Below are positions 53,244 to 61,347 of a stretch of 64,000 nucleotides of DNA, one piece after another (the first letter of the stretch is position 1; the number at the start of each line of letters is the position of its first letter). The DNA lies in NCBI GenBank assembly GCA_016721195.1, contig JADKIO010000005.1, forward strand, positions 1 to 64,000, given 5' to 3'. Below the pieces are notes generated by a model. That model was not told the origin of the DNA and searched no databases. It worked only from the letters and a program-made list of their open reading frames with translations. This stretch comes from Candidatus Geothrix skivensis (GTDB taxonomy: Bacteria > Acidobacteriota > Holophagae > Holophagales > Holophagaceae). A program made the position numbers and the translations under genes.

Positions 53244-54323
53244 CTGCGGCCGCGAGTCCTTGCCCTTCTCTTTGGTGCTGTCCTCCTGGTGGCGGGGGAG
53301 GATGCACTGCAGGCATCACTGCAGGCACCCTTGCAGGCTCCGCCCGAGATCCAGGCGTTCGCAAGGAAGCAGACCTCGAACCATTCGTCGGTCTCCGGGA
53401 AGCTCGCGGCCCTGGTGAGGTCGTTCTTCGCCCCCCCGGAGGAGGGCGGACTCGGCATCGTCTATGACAATGCCTACACGAGGACACCCATCGAAGCCTG
53501 GCGGGACCGCAAAGCCAACTGCCTCTCCTTGACGGCACTCTACGTGCTGGCCTGCAAGTCCATCGGGCTGGAGGCGCGCTATGCCGAATCGCTGCGGATC
53601 AGCCGCTGGCGGCGCGTGGGCGCGACGATCCGCTACGAACGGCACATCGTGGCCGTGGTGCCCGCCGGACTGGGCCAGGAGCTTGTCGCCGACTTCCTGC
53701 CGGAGGTCCGGCGGGGTATGCAGCTGGTTGAGAAACTGGACGAACCACGCGTGTTGGCCCTCTTCTACAGCAACCGAGCCGTGGAACTCCTGGCGGAGTC
53801 CCAACCCGACAAGGCCCTCGAGGAGGCCGGCCGGTCCATTCAGATCGACCCAGGTTCGGGTGTGGGCTGGAACGTCCTTGGGGTGATCCAGCGGAACAAG
53901 GGGCTTGTGGCCGAGGCTGAGCAGTCCTTCCTCAACGCCCTGAAAGCCAACTCCAAGGATGGCGCTCCCTGTGGCAACCTCGAGGATCTGCTGCGGTCCC
54001 AGGGGCGCGATGAGGAGGCCCAGGTCTACCGGGAGCGGGGCCTGGAGATCCGGAAGCGGGATCCCTTCTTCAACGCCTTCCTCGCCGAGGAGGCTCTCAA
54101 CGAAAACCAGTGGTCGGAGGCCGAAAAGCGCATCAAACAGGCGATCAAGTTGCTGCCGGAGGAACCGGATTTCTACCTCGTCCAGGCCCGGGTGGCATTG
54201 GCCCAGGGGCATCGGAAGGAGGCCATCAAGGCCCTGGAGAAGGCCCGCAAATGGGCCATGCCGGACCTGCAGCCCCGCTACGACGCCAAGCTGGCCCTGC
54301 TGAAGGGTGACAAGACCAGCTAG
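53244..54323 (+). CDS. Transglutaminase-like protein with TPR repeats, secreted, ~359 aa
   Basis: The N-terminus is a hydrophobic leader (RPRVLALLFGAVLLVAG). Residues ~75-160 look like a transglutaminase-like fold with WRDRKANCLSLTALYVLACK (possible Cys) and RYERHIVAVV (His). TPR units follow (ALFYSNRAVELLAESQPDKA, GWNVLGVIQRNKGLVAEAEQ, DFYLVQARVALAQGHRKEAI). No ATG sits at a sensible place: a CTG at 53244 with GGGAGG six bases upstream is the best start, while ATGs at 53118 and 53163 would overlap the divergent formyltransferase. Function unknown. Confidence 0.65.
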   Translation: MRPRVLALLFGAVLLVAGEDALQASLQAPLQAPPEIQAFARKQTSNHSSVSGKLAALVRSFFAPPEEGGLGIVYDNAYTRTPIEAWRDRKANCLSLTALYVLACKSIGLEARYAESLRISRWRRVGATIRYERHIVAVVPAGLGQELVADFLPEVRRGMQLVEKLDEPRVLALFYSNRAVELLAESQPDKALEEAGRSIQIDPGSGVGWNVLGVIQRNKGLVAEAEQSFLNALKANSKDGAPCGNLEDLLRSQGRDEEAQVYRERGLEIRKRDPFFNAFLAEEALNENQWSEAEKRIKQAIKLLPEEPDFYLVQARVALAQGHRKEAIKALEKARKWAMPDLQPRYDAKLALLKGDKTS

Positions 54324-56026
54324 TTGGCCTCCAGCTCTGCGAGCCGGGACTGGGCGTCGACGCTGTCGGGATGGTGTAGCAGGCATTCCCGCAGGTAGCG
54401 ACGGGCACCATCCAGGTCGCCGAGCTCCCTCCGGGCCTCGGCCAGCTGAATGAGGGCCTCTTCGGCTTGAGGGTCCACCTGGAGGGCCTGGCGCCAGTGG
54501 CTCTCCGCCCGGTCCCAGTCGCCGAGCTCGGTGCAGGCGTGCCCCGCGTCCAGCAGGTAGCGCAGCCCCTGGGGATCGAGGCGCACGGCCCGCTCCAGAT
54601 CCAGCCGTGCCTGCAGGTGGTCCTGGAGGTTGGCCCGGGCCAGCCCCCGCAGATGCCAGTAGGTGGCCCGCTCGCGGCAGGGTTCACCCAGGCCGTCCAG
54701 GAAGGGCAGCAGCACCTCCCAGGCATCCATCCCGGCGAGGCAGTCCGCCTGGAGCAGCAGCAGATCCACGTTCTCGGGCTGGTCCTTGAGCAAGGCCATC
54801 ACCTCCGTGTAGGCGGCCTCGTACTCGCCCTCAGCCACCCGAAGCTGCAGCCGCAGGGGCGGGTGGTGGTCGCCCTGGTGCTCCGGGGGGATCTGGTCCA
54901 GCAGCTCTCTCGCCAGGGCCGGCTGATCCTCCCACCAGAAGGCGAATTCCGCCCGGCGGAGGCGCCATTCCTGCCGCAGGGAAGCCCCTTCGGGGCCCTC
55001 GGGAAGGGTGTCCCAGGCCCGCTCCAGGGTCTCCCGAGCCAGCTGAGCGTGATGCAGCTCCAGGGCGATCTGGTACCGCTCCATCCAGAGCCGGAAGGCC
55101 CCGGGCAGCCGCTCGAGGGCCTGCTCGACCACGCGCCAGGCACCCTCCCGGTCCCCCAGTTGACGGCGGGAGACGGTTTCCGCCAGCCAGTGCAGGGGCT
55201 GGGTCCGGTGTTCCGGGGGCAGGCCCTGCACCAGGGCCAGAGCTTCTGCATACCGGCCGTGGCGGAGCAGGTGCATGCCTGCCGTGCCCCGGTCCCAGGG
55301 GAAGCGGGGATCCCCGTGGCGGGTCACGAGGACCGCAAGCGCGCGCTCCGCAAGGTCCTCCTGGCCATGCTCAAGCCCCGCCAGCAGGAGATCCTCGAGG
55401 ATCAGCGGATCATCCCAGGAAAGGGGCAGGGCCTCCTCGAAGTGAATCCAGGCCTGGCGCAGGGCTTCCGGGTCCGGGCTCCGCAGCAGGAGGATGCCCT
55501 GCAGGTGCCGCAGGCGACCCATGTGGGGGGCCCAGGCGATGAGGCGGCGACCCCAGGCCAATCGGGAGGCCAGGGGGGTTCCGGGCAGCTTCTGGAAGGC
55601 CCGGGAGATTAGCAGCCTCTTCCAGAGCGGGAGTCGGGCCAACTGGGCCTCCAGGGCCTCCAGCCAGGCCCGGTCCCGGTACCCCAGGGCGAAGTGAAGG
55701 TTGCTCTGCAACAGCAGGATCCGGTAGCCCAACTCCCCGCGGTTCCACAGGGGGTAGCCCAGGGTCTGGAGCACATCGTAGGGGTGATCCCCCGACCCCC
55801 AGCGCCGCTCGGCCCTGAGGAGCCGGGGCAGGTCGATCCAGCGGGCTCGCAGGAAGACGCCTAGCCCGGCTCCAAGGCCCATGGTGGTCGTGACTGTAGC
55901 CAGGGCCCACCAGGGTGGCAACGCCCCGGGCCCCCTGGCCAGGAGCACCAGGCCTGCGATGGCGGCCGTGCAAAGCACCACCACTAGCAGTGCTCGGATG
56001 GCCCAGGGACTTTGGAACAGCGGCAT
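54320..56026 (-). CDS. Membrane-anchored TPR-repeat protein, 568 aa
   Basis: Two N-terminal membrane helices (ALLVVVLCTAAIAGLVLLA, ALATVTTTMGLGAGLGVFL) precede about ten helical-repeat units, such as EALALVQGLPPEHRTQPLHW and REGAWRVVEQALERLPGAFR. The last four are clear TPRs (ATYWHLRGLARANLQDHLQA, ALIQLAEARRELGDLDGARR). It probably scaffolds protein complexes at the inner membrane. The stop overlaps the convergent gene by four bases. Confidence 0.75.
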   Translation of the reverse strand: MPLFQSPWAIRALLVVVLCTAAIAGLVLLARGPGALPPWWALATVTTTMGLGAGLGVFLRARWIDLPRLLRAERRWGSGDHPYDVLQTLGYPLWNRGELGYRILLLQSNLHFALGYRDRAWLEALEAQLARLPLWKRLLISRAFQKLPGTPLASRLAWGRRLIAWAPHMGRLRHLQGILLLRSPDPEALRQAWIHFEEALPLSWDDPLILEDLLLAGLEHGQEDLAERALAVLVTRHGDPRFPWDRGTAGMHLLRHGRYAEALALVQGLPPEHRTQPLHWLAETVSRRQLGDREGAWRVVEQALERLPGAFRLWMERYQIALELHHAQLARETLERAWDTLPEGPEGASLRQEWRLRRAEFAFWWEDQPALARELLDQIPPEHQGDHHPPLRLQLRVAEGEYEAAYTEVMALLKDQPENVDLLLLQADCLAGMDAWEVLLPFLDGLGEPCRERATYWHLRGLARANLQDHLQARLDLERAVRLDPQGLRYLLDAGHACTELGDWDRAESHWRQALQVDPQAEEALIQLAEARRELGDLDGARRYLRECLLHHPDSVDAQSRLAELEAN

Positions 56027-56059
56027 GGATTGAGTATGACTGGCCCACGGCTGGTGGGA

Positions 56060-56605
56060 ATCGCCCGCTCATGACCCGCTGACATGCGTCGTTCTCTATC
56101 GACCCAATGCCTTGTTGGAGCTCTTCGTTTAGGGGTGTGGCCGACCTGGTTGTTTGAACGAACCAAGCGGGTCCCGACCGCCGGATGACGAAGCGGCCTC
56201 GATGAGGCCGCGCAGTCAGGATCCGGCGAGAAGGGAATCTCGGAACGCGCCATTCAGGCGCGTTCGCTCGTGACCCGCGTGGGCGTTGACGTTCCTGTGA
56301 TCAATTTCCCTGCTGGATCTGCTTCGAAGGGGAGTGTGGCCGACCTGGTTGTTTGAACGAACCAAGCGGGTCCCGACCGCCGGGGGGGCCGGGGGGGGCC
56401 CGGGGGGGGGCGGGGGGGGGGGCTGGAACGCGCCATTCAGGCGCGTTCGCTCGTGGGGAGTTCCGGACGCGGATCTGCGGGGGTGGCGACCTGGTTGTTT
56501 GAACGGGCCCGACCCCGGAGACCAAGGGCCCGGGGGCGGGGCAGGATCCGGCGAGAAGGGAATCTCGGAACGCGCCATTCAGGCGCGTTCGCTCGTGACC
56601 CGCTG
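56060..56605. repeat. Three tandem copies of a ~150-200 base intergenic repeat with nested palindrome (copy 5)
   Basis: The unit GTGTGGCCGACCTGGTTGTT (56135 and 56335; degenerate near 56482) is followed by GAACGAACCAAGCGGGTCCC and the nested palindrome. It then has GGAACGCGCCATTCAGGCGCGTTCG (56241, 56424 and 56567), itself a 9-bp hairpin. In copy 5 the outer arms are CGCCGGAT (56179-56186) and ATCCGGCG (56221-56228), with inner stem CGGCCTC/GAGGCCG (56194-56200, 56204-56210). The middle unit's palindrome is replaced by a G/C tract. The whole 600-base gap lies 3' of the acyl-CoA dehydrogenase; no gene is seen. Confidence 0.8.
56381..56422. other. G/C homopolymer block inside the repeat cluster
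   Basis: A 42-base block of long G runs with a few C. It stands exactly where the nested palindrome of the middle repeat unit should be, between CGACCGCCGG and GGAACGCGCC. Very similar in style to 45741-45776; most likely a consensus artefact at a strong hairpin. Confidence 0.7.
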
Positions 56606-56626
56606 TGATGGTTCATTCTCGATCGA

Positions 56627-57772
56627 TCAGTTCCCCTGCTGAATCTCTTTCGCGATGACCAGGCGCTGTATCTGGTTCGTTCCCTCATAGATCTGCAACA
56701 GCTTGGCGTCGCGCATGCACTTTTCCACGAGGTAGTCGCGGCTGTAGCCGTTTCCGCCGAGGATCTGCACGGCATCCGTGCTGACTTCCATGGCGGTGTC
56801 GGTGGCGAAGGTCTTGGCGATGGCGCTCTGCTTGGAATTCTTGATGCCATTGTCGGTCATCCAGGCCGCCTGCCAGGTAAGGAGGCGGCTGGCCTCGATC
56901 TTCTTGGCCATGTCGGCCAGCATGAAGCTGATGGCCTGGTTGGCGAAGATGGGCTGGCCGAACTGGATGCGGGTTTTGGCGTAGTCCAGGGCGATCTCGA
57001 AGGCGGCCCGGGCCACGCCCACGCCCCCGGCCGCCACGGCCGCGCGGGTCTGGTCCAGGGTCTTCATGGCGATGATGAAGCCCATGCCCTCCTTGCCCAG
57101 GAGGTTCTCCACGGGCACTTCCGCGTCGTTGAAGTAGAGCTCCACCTGGTTGCTGGCCCGCTGGCCCATCTTGTCCATGGCCTTGCCCACCACCAGGCCC
57201 GGCGTGTCCCTGGGCACCACGATGCAGCTGGTGCCCCGGGCCCCCTTGGTGGGATCCGTGCTGCAGAAGAGGGCGTACCAATCGGCGTAGCCGCCGTTGG
57301 TGCAGTAGCACTTGGTGCCGTTGATGATGTATTTGTCACCCCGTTTTTCGGCGCGGCAGCTCATCCCGCCGGCATCGGAACCGGCATTGGGTTCTGAAAG
57401 GGAGAAGGCCGCGAACTTCGGCGCTTCGGCCAGCATGCCCAGCCACCTTTTCTTCTGCTCGGGACTGCCGGCCACCAGCACGGGGGTCATGGCCAGGCCG
57501 TTGGCCATGATGGAGGTGTAGAGGCCCGCGCAGCCCCAGGCCAGCTCCTCGCAGACGATGGCCTCTCCCACCTGGCTGGCACCGGGACCGCCGCAGTCCT
57601 CGGGCACCAGGGCCTGCAGGTAGCCCTGGTCCCAGGCGGCCTGGTAGACGTCCACGGCCCACTCGCCGGTCTCGTCGTACTTGCGGGCCACCGGGCGCAT
57701 GATCTTCTCGGCGAAGGCATGGGCGCGGTCCTTTTCCGCCAGTTGTTCAGGGGACAGGGAGAAACCGAGCAT
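56627..57772 (-). CDS. Acyl-CoA dehydrogenase, 381 aa
   Basis: Starts MLGFSLSPEQLAEKDRAHAF (ATG 57772). The FAD-binding strand FAAFSLSEPNAGSDAGGM, the second flavin motif TRIQFGQPIFANQAI, and the catalytic Glu of QIYEGTNQIQRLVIAKEI are present. It oxidises a short/medium acyl-CoA to the enoyl-CoA, passing electrons to ETF. Its 3' side is the 600-base repeat cluster. Divergent from the alanine aminotransferase gene. Confidence 0.93.
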   Translation of the reverse strand: MLGFSLSPEQLAEKDRAHAFAEKIMRPVARKYDETGEWAVDVYQAAWDQGYLQALVPEDCGGPGASQVGEAIVCEELAWGCAGLYTSIMANGLAMTPVLVAGSPEQKKRWLGMLAEAPKFAAFSLSEPNAGSDAGGMSCRAEKRGDKYIINGTKCYCTNGGYADWYALFCSTDPTKGARGTSCIVVPRDTPGLVVGKAMDKMGQRASNQVELYFNDAEVPVENLLGKEGMGFIIAMKTLDQTRAAVAAGGVGVARAAFEIALDYAKTRIQFGQPIFANQAISFMLADMAKKIEASRLLTWQAAWMTDNGIKNSKQSAIAKTFATDTAMEVSTDAVQILGGNGYSRDYLVEKCMRDAKLLQIYEGTNQIQRLVIAKEIQQGN

Positions 57773-57935
57773 GAGGACCTCATCGTGGATGGGAGGGCAG
57801 GGACCGAACTGGAAGGGGTTGATGGACCAGTCTATCGCCGAGCGGCCTTCTGCCCAAGGCACTGCATCTTGACGCCGAGTAGGATGGGCGGGTCATGGGG
57901 CGCGCCTCGCGCTAAACTCAAGGGTTGGAGTTGCC

Positions 57936-59291
57936 ATGACCATTCGATTATCCGACCTGGGAAAGGCCGTCCGCGACACCGAGTACGCGGTGCGGGGGCC
58001 CATCGTGGCCCGTGCGGCGGAGCTGGAGAAGCAGGGCCGCGAGATCATCTACTGCAACATCGGCAACCCCCAGTCCCTGGGGCAGAAGGCCCTCACCTGG
58101 AACCGCCAGATCCTTGCGCTGTGCGAATACCCGGAGCTGATGGAGCTGGCGCCGAGCACCTTCCCGGCCGACGCCATCGAAACGGCAAGGGCCATCCTGG
58201 CTGGCTCGAAGCACGGCATGGGTGCCTACAGCGAAAGCCGCGGGGTGCGCTTCATCCGCGAGGCCGTGGCGGAGTTCATTCTGGAACGGGACCACATCGG
58301 CGTGGATCCCGATGCCATCTTCCTCACGGACGGCGCCAGCAAGGGGGTGCAGACCATCCTGCGCCTGCTCATCGGCGACGCCCGGGACGGCATCATGGTG
58401 CCCATTCCCCAGTACCCGCTCTATTCGGCCACCATCACCCTTTATGAGGGGCGCATGGTGCCCTACTACCTGGACGAGGCCAACGGCTGGAAGCTGAGCC
58501 GGGCCATGCTGGAGTCCTCCTTCGCCCAGGCCCAGGCCGCGGGCACGGACGTGAAGGCCATCTGCGTGATCAACCCGGGGAACCCCACGGGCGCGGTGCT
58601 GGACGAGGACAACATCGGGATGATCATCGCGTTCGCCCAGGCCCACGGGCTCTCGATCCTGGCCGACGAGGTCTACCAGGAGAACATCTACCTGCCCGAT
58701 GACGCGTTCGTATCCTTCGCCCGGGTGCTCCACGAGAAGGAGGTGAAGGACGTCTCCCTCTTCAGCTTCCACTCCTGCTCCAAGGGCTTCCTGGGCGAGT
58801 GCGGGGTCCGGGGCGGGTACTTCGAGTTCCGCAATGTCCCCGAGGACGTGGCTGCCCAGATCCTCAAACTCCAGAGTGTGAGCCTCTGCGCCAACCTCGC
58901 GGGCCAGGCCGCCACCTACGCCATGGTGCGGCCGCCGAAGCCCGGCATGCCCTCCTTCCCCCAGTACGCCGCCGAGAAGGCGGGCATCCTCGATACCCTC
59001 AAGCAGCGGGCCATCCTCCTGGCCGAGGGGCTGAACCGCATCGAAGGCATCCGCTGCAACGTCATCGCCGGGGCCATGTATGCCTTCCCCAGCATCACCC
59101 TGCCAACCGGGCGAACCGACTTCGACTACGCCATGGCCCTGCTGGAGGCCACGGGCATCTGCGTGGTACCGGGCTCGGGCTTCGGCCAGGCGGAAGGCAC
59201 CGCCCACTTCCGCACCACCATCCTGCCGCCCACCGAAAAGATCCGGAGAGTGGTGGAGGCCCTGGGCGAGTTCCACCGCAACTTCAGGTAG
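57936..59291 (+). CDS. Alanine aminotransferase (eukaryote-type, class I/II), 451 aa
   Basis: Residues match the GPT/alanine-aminotransferase branch: ARAAELEKQGREIIYCNIGN, PQSLGQKALTWNRQILALCE, FLTDGASKGVQTIL, VINPGNPTGAVL, DEVYQEN and the PLP Lys in FHSCSKGFLGECGVRGGYFE. It interconverts alanine + 2-oxoglutarate with pyruvate + glutamate. This form is common in eukaryotes but also present in several bacterial phyla. The SDR gene follows after 23 bases. Confidence 0.92.
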   Translation: MTIRLSDLGKAVRDTEYAVRGPIVARAAELEKQGREIIYCNIGNPQSLGQKALTWNRQILALCEYPELMELAPSTFPADAIETARAILAGSKHGMGAYSESRGVRFIREAVAEFILERDHIGVDPDAIFLTDGASKGVQTILRLLIGDARDGIMVPIPQYPLYSATITLYEGRMVPYYLDEANGWKLSRAMLESSFAQAQAAGTDVKAICVINPGNPTGAVLDEDNIGMIIAFAQAHGLSILADEVYQENIYLPDDAFVSFARVLHEKEVKDVSLFSFHSCSKGFLGECGVRGGYFEFRNVPEDVAAQILKLQSVSLCANLAGQAATYAMVRPPKPGMPSFPQYAAEKAGILDTLKQRAILLAEGLNRIEGIRCNVIAGAMYAFPSITLPTGRTDFDYAMALLEATGICVVPGSGFGQAEGTAHFRTTILPPTEKIRRVVEALGEFHRNFR

Positions 59292-59314
59292 CGACCTCAA
59301 CCGCTGGAGAGCCC

Positions 59315-60082
59315 TTGCGCCCCGATCATCCCATCGTCCTCATCACCGGCGCCTCCAGCGGCTTCGGCGCGGCCATGGCCCGCCTGCTGGCTGCCCAGGG
59401 CTGCCACCTGGCCCTGGGGGCCCGCCGGGTGGAACGCGTCCAGGCCCTGGCCGATGAGCTGGTGATGACCCATGGGATCAAGGCCTTCGCCGGGGCCGTG
59501 GATACCCGCGATACCGCCAGCGTGGACGCGTTCGTAGCCGCCGCCGCCGCGGCGCTCGGCGGATTGCATGTGCTGGTGGCCAACGCCGGTCTGGCCAGCG
59601 GCACCCACAAGCTGTGGGAAACGCCAGACGAGGATCTGGAAGCCATGTTGCGCACCAACGTGGAAGGGGTGGTCAAGACCATTCGCGCGGGGCTCCCCCA
59701 CTTGCGCAGGGCCGGCTGGGGTCACATCTTCTTCATCGGCTCCACCGCCGGCCACCAGCCCTACGAAGGCGGCAGCGTCTACTGCGCCTCCAAGCATGGC
59801 GTGCGGGCCATGGCCCACAGCCTGCGCCTGGAGCTGAATGGCGAGCAGATCCGCGTGACCTCCGTGGATCCCGGAATGGCCGAGACCGAATTCTCTGAAG
59901 TGCGGCTGAAGGACAGCGACAGGGCCAAGACGGTCTATCAGGGGGTGAACCCCCTTCAAGCCAAGGATGTGGCGGAGTGCGTGCGCTGGTGTCTCGCCCT
60001 CCCCGATCACGTGAACATCGACGAGATCCTTGTGAAGTGCCTGGACCAGGCTTCAGTGCACAAGCTGCATCGGCGGACCTAG
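59315..60082 (+). CDS. Short-chain dehydrogenase/reductase, 255 aa
   Basis: Classical SDR: VLITGASSGFGAAMARLLAA (NADP-binding TGxxxGxG), LVANAGLA (NAG), FFIGSTAGHQPYEGGSVYCA (Ser) with YCASK catalytic Tyr/Lys, and VDPGMAETEF. The family includes YdfG-type hydroxy-acid dehydrogenases acting on serine or 3-hydroxypropionate. The start is a TTG at 59315 with GGAG six bases upstream; no in-frame ATG precedes the first strand. Likely co-transcribed with the aminotransferase. Confidence 0.9.
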   Translation: MRPDHPIVLITGASSGFGAAMARLLAAQGCHLALGARRVERVQALADELVMTHGIKAFAGAVDTRDTASVDAFVAAAAAALGGLHVLVANAGLASGTHKLWETPDEDLEAMLRTNVEGVVKTIRAGLPHLRRAGWGHIFFIGSTAGHQPYEGGSVYCASKHGVRAMAHSLRLELNGEQIRVTSVDPGMAETEFSEVRLKDSDRAKTVYQGVNPLQAKDVAECVRWCLALPDHVNIDEILVKCLDQASVHKLHRRT

Positions 60083-60087
60083 GAAAG

Positions 60088-60193
60088 GAAGCTGGTCGCA
60101 GAAGACGAAGAAACTCGCGGAAGGCACGGAATACAGGAAGAAGGTAATTTTTCGGTGCTTTCTCTGGATGTTCCGTGTCTTCCGCGACCAGCT
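60088..60193. terminator. Long imperfect inverted repeat between convergent genes
   Basis: GAAGCTGGTCGC (60088-60099) pairs with GCGACCAGCTT (60183-60193). Inner parts GGAAGgCACGGAAtaCA and TGTTCCGTGtCTTCC also pair, leaving an AT-richer centre (AATTTTTCGG). It fills the gap between the SDR and MFS genes and can end transcription from both sides. It may belong to a dispersed ACGGAA-rich repeat family. Confidence 0.6.
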
Positions 60194-60201
60194 TTTCCTG
60201 A

Positions 60202-61347
60202 TCAGTCCCTGCTCAACTTCAACGCCAGCGGCAGAGCGGCGATGAGGGCCAGGGCGCCAAGGACCCACCCCATGCGGTAGCCGTAGTGGCCGATGACCCA
60301 GCCCAGGCTGAAGGCCCCCAGGCCGATGCCCGCATCGAAGGCGAAGAGGAGGGCGCCGAAGGCCGAGCCGCGCCGCTTCGGATCCACGGATTCCAGCAGC
60401 TTCGCGTTGAGGAGGGTATGCAGCATGCTGTAGCCCGCGCCGTAGAGCAGGGCTGAGACCACGTGCCGGGGCGTGCCGCCGGGCAGCGCCGCCAGCAGCA
60501 CCATGCCCGCGAAGGCTCCCAGCAGCATGCCGGGCAGCTTGCGGATGGGCCGCCGGCCGAAGCCGCGCTTGAGCATGATGATGCGCATGAGCACCATGCC
60601 CACGGCCATGCAGGAGAGGAATACCGAAGGCACCTGCATCCCCAGGGCCAGACCTTCCTGGGCCGTGTAGCTGCCGATGGCGCCATAGCCCAGGGCCACG
60701 CCGAAGAGGACCAGACAGGGGGCGATCACGGCCGCGTCGGGCCAGAGGAAGCCCTGGGCCCGGCCATGGGGATGGTCCACGGGCAGGCTGGTGGCCAGGA
60801 CCCCCAGCAGCACGAAGAGCCCCGCCAGGTACGCGCCGATGGGAGCGAAGCCCCAGTGCTGCATGATCCACAGGCCTAGAACGGGGCCCACGATGACGCC
60901 CCCGGGGCTGGCCAGGCCGAAGAGGCTGAGGCCGTCGGCGCGGCGGTCTTCCGGCAGCACGTGGGCCATGGAGGCCATGGTGGCCGTCAGCAGCCCCGAC
61001 CACACGATGCCGTGGGGGAAGGCCAGGAGGTAGAAGCCCCAGCGGGTGGACGTCAGGGCGTAGGCCCCCAGGAAGCCCGCGAACAGCAGGGCCGAGGCGA
61101 TGACAAGGCGGCGGTGCCCCAGGCGGTCCCCCAGGGGGCCCGTGAACAGCGCGCCCAGGGCGCTGCCCGCCGTGAACAGGCTCATGAAGCGGCCGCTTTC
61201 CGCCAGGCTCGCGCCCAGTTCACGAAGCCGCAGGGGTACCGTGGGGAAGAGCTGGAAGGCTGCGAAAAAGGTCACGAAGGTAAGTGCCCACATCAGGGCG
61301 AACTGCCGCGTCACGAGCGGCGTGCGGGGGCTGGAAAGGTCTGTCAT
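60202..61347 (-). CDS. MFS transporter, 381 aa (second of a tandem pair)
   Basis: Twelve-helix major facilitator: the loop 2-3 motif GPLGDRLGHRRLVIASALL is clear, as is the mid motif SLFGLASPGGVIVGPVLG. The second half has a matching AFGALLFAFDAGIGLGAFSL. It shares many blocks with the next gene (LGASLAESGRF, FDAGIGLG versus FDAATAFG, YGAGYSMLHTLL versus YGAGYGMVHTLL), so the two are tandem paralogs. Start overlaps the neighbour's stop (ATGA). Substrate unknown. Confidence 0.85.
   Translation of the reverse strand: MTDLSSPRTPLVTRQFALMWALTFVTFFAAFQLFPTVPLRLRELGASLAESGRFMSLFTAGSALGALFTGPLGDRLGHRRLVIASALLFAGFLGAYALTSTRWGFYLLAFPHGIVWSGLLTATMASMAHVLPEDRRADGLSLFGLASPGGVIVGPVLGLWIMQHWGFAPIGAYLAGLFVLLGVLATSLPVDHPHGRAQGFLWPDAAVIAPCLVLFGVALGYGAIGSYTAQEGLALGMQVPSVFLSCMAVGMVLMRIIMLKRGFGRRPIRKLPGMLLGAFAGMVLLAALPGGTPRHVVSALLYGAGYSMLHTLLNAKLLESVDPKRRGSAFGALLFAFDAGIGLGAFSLGWVIGHYGYRMGWVLGALALIAALPLALKLSRD

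Noticed and set aside
45741..56422. G/C blocks as regulatory G-quadruplexes
   Set aside because: They interrupt otherwise repeated sequence exactly at lost segments, which fits a consensus artefact better than a selected structure.
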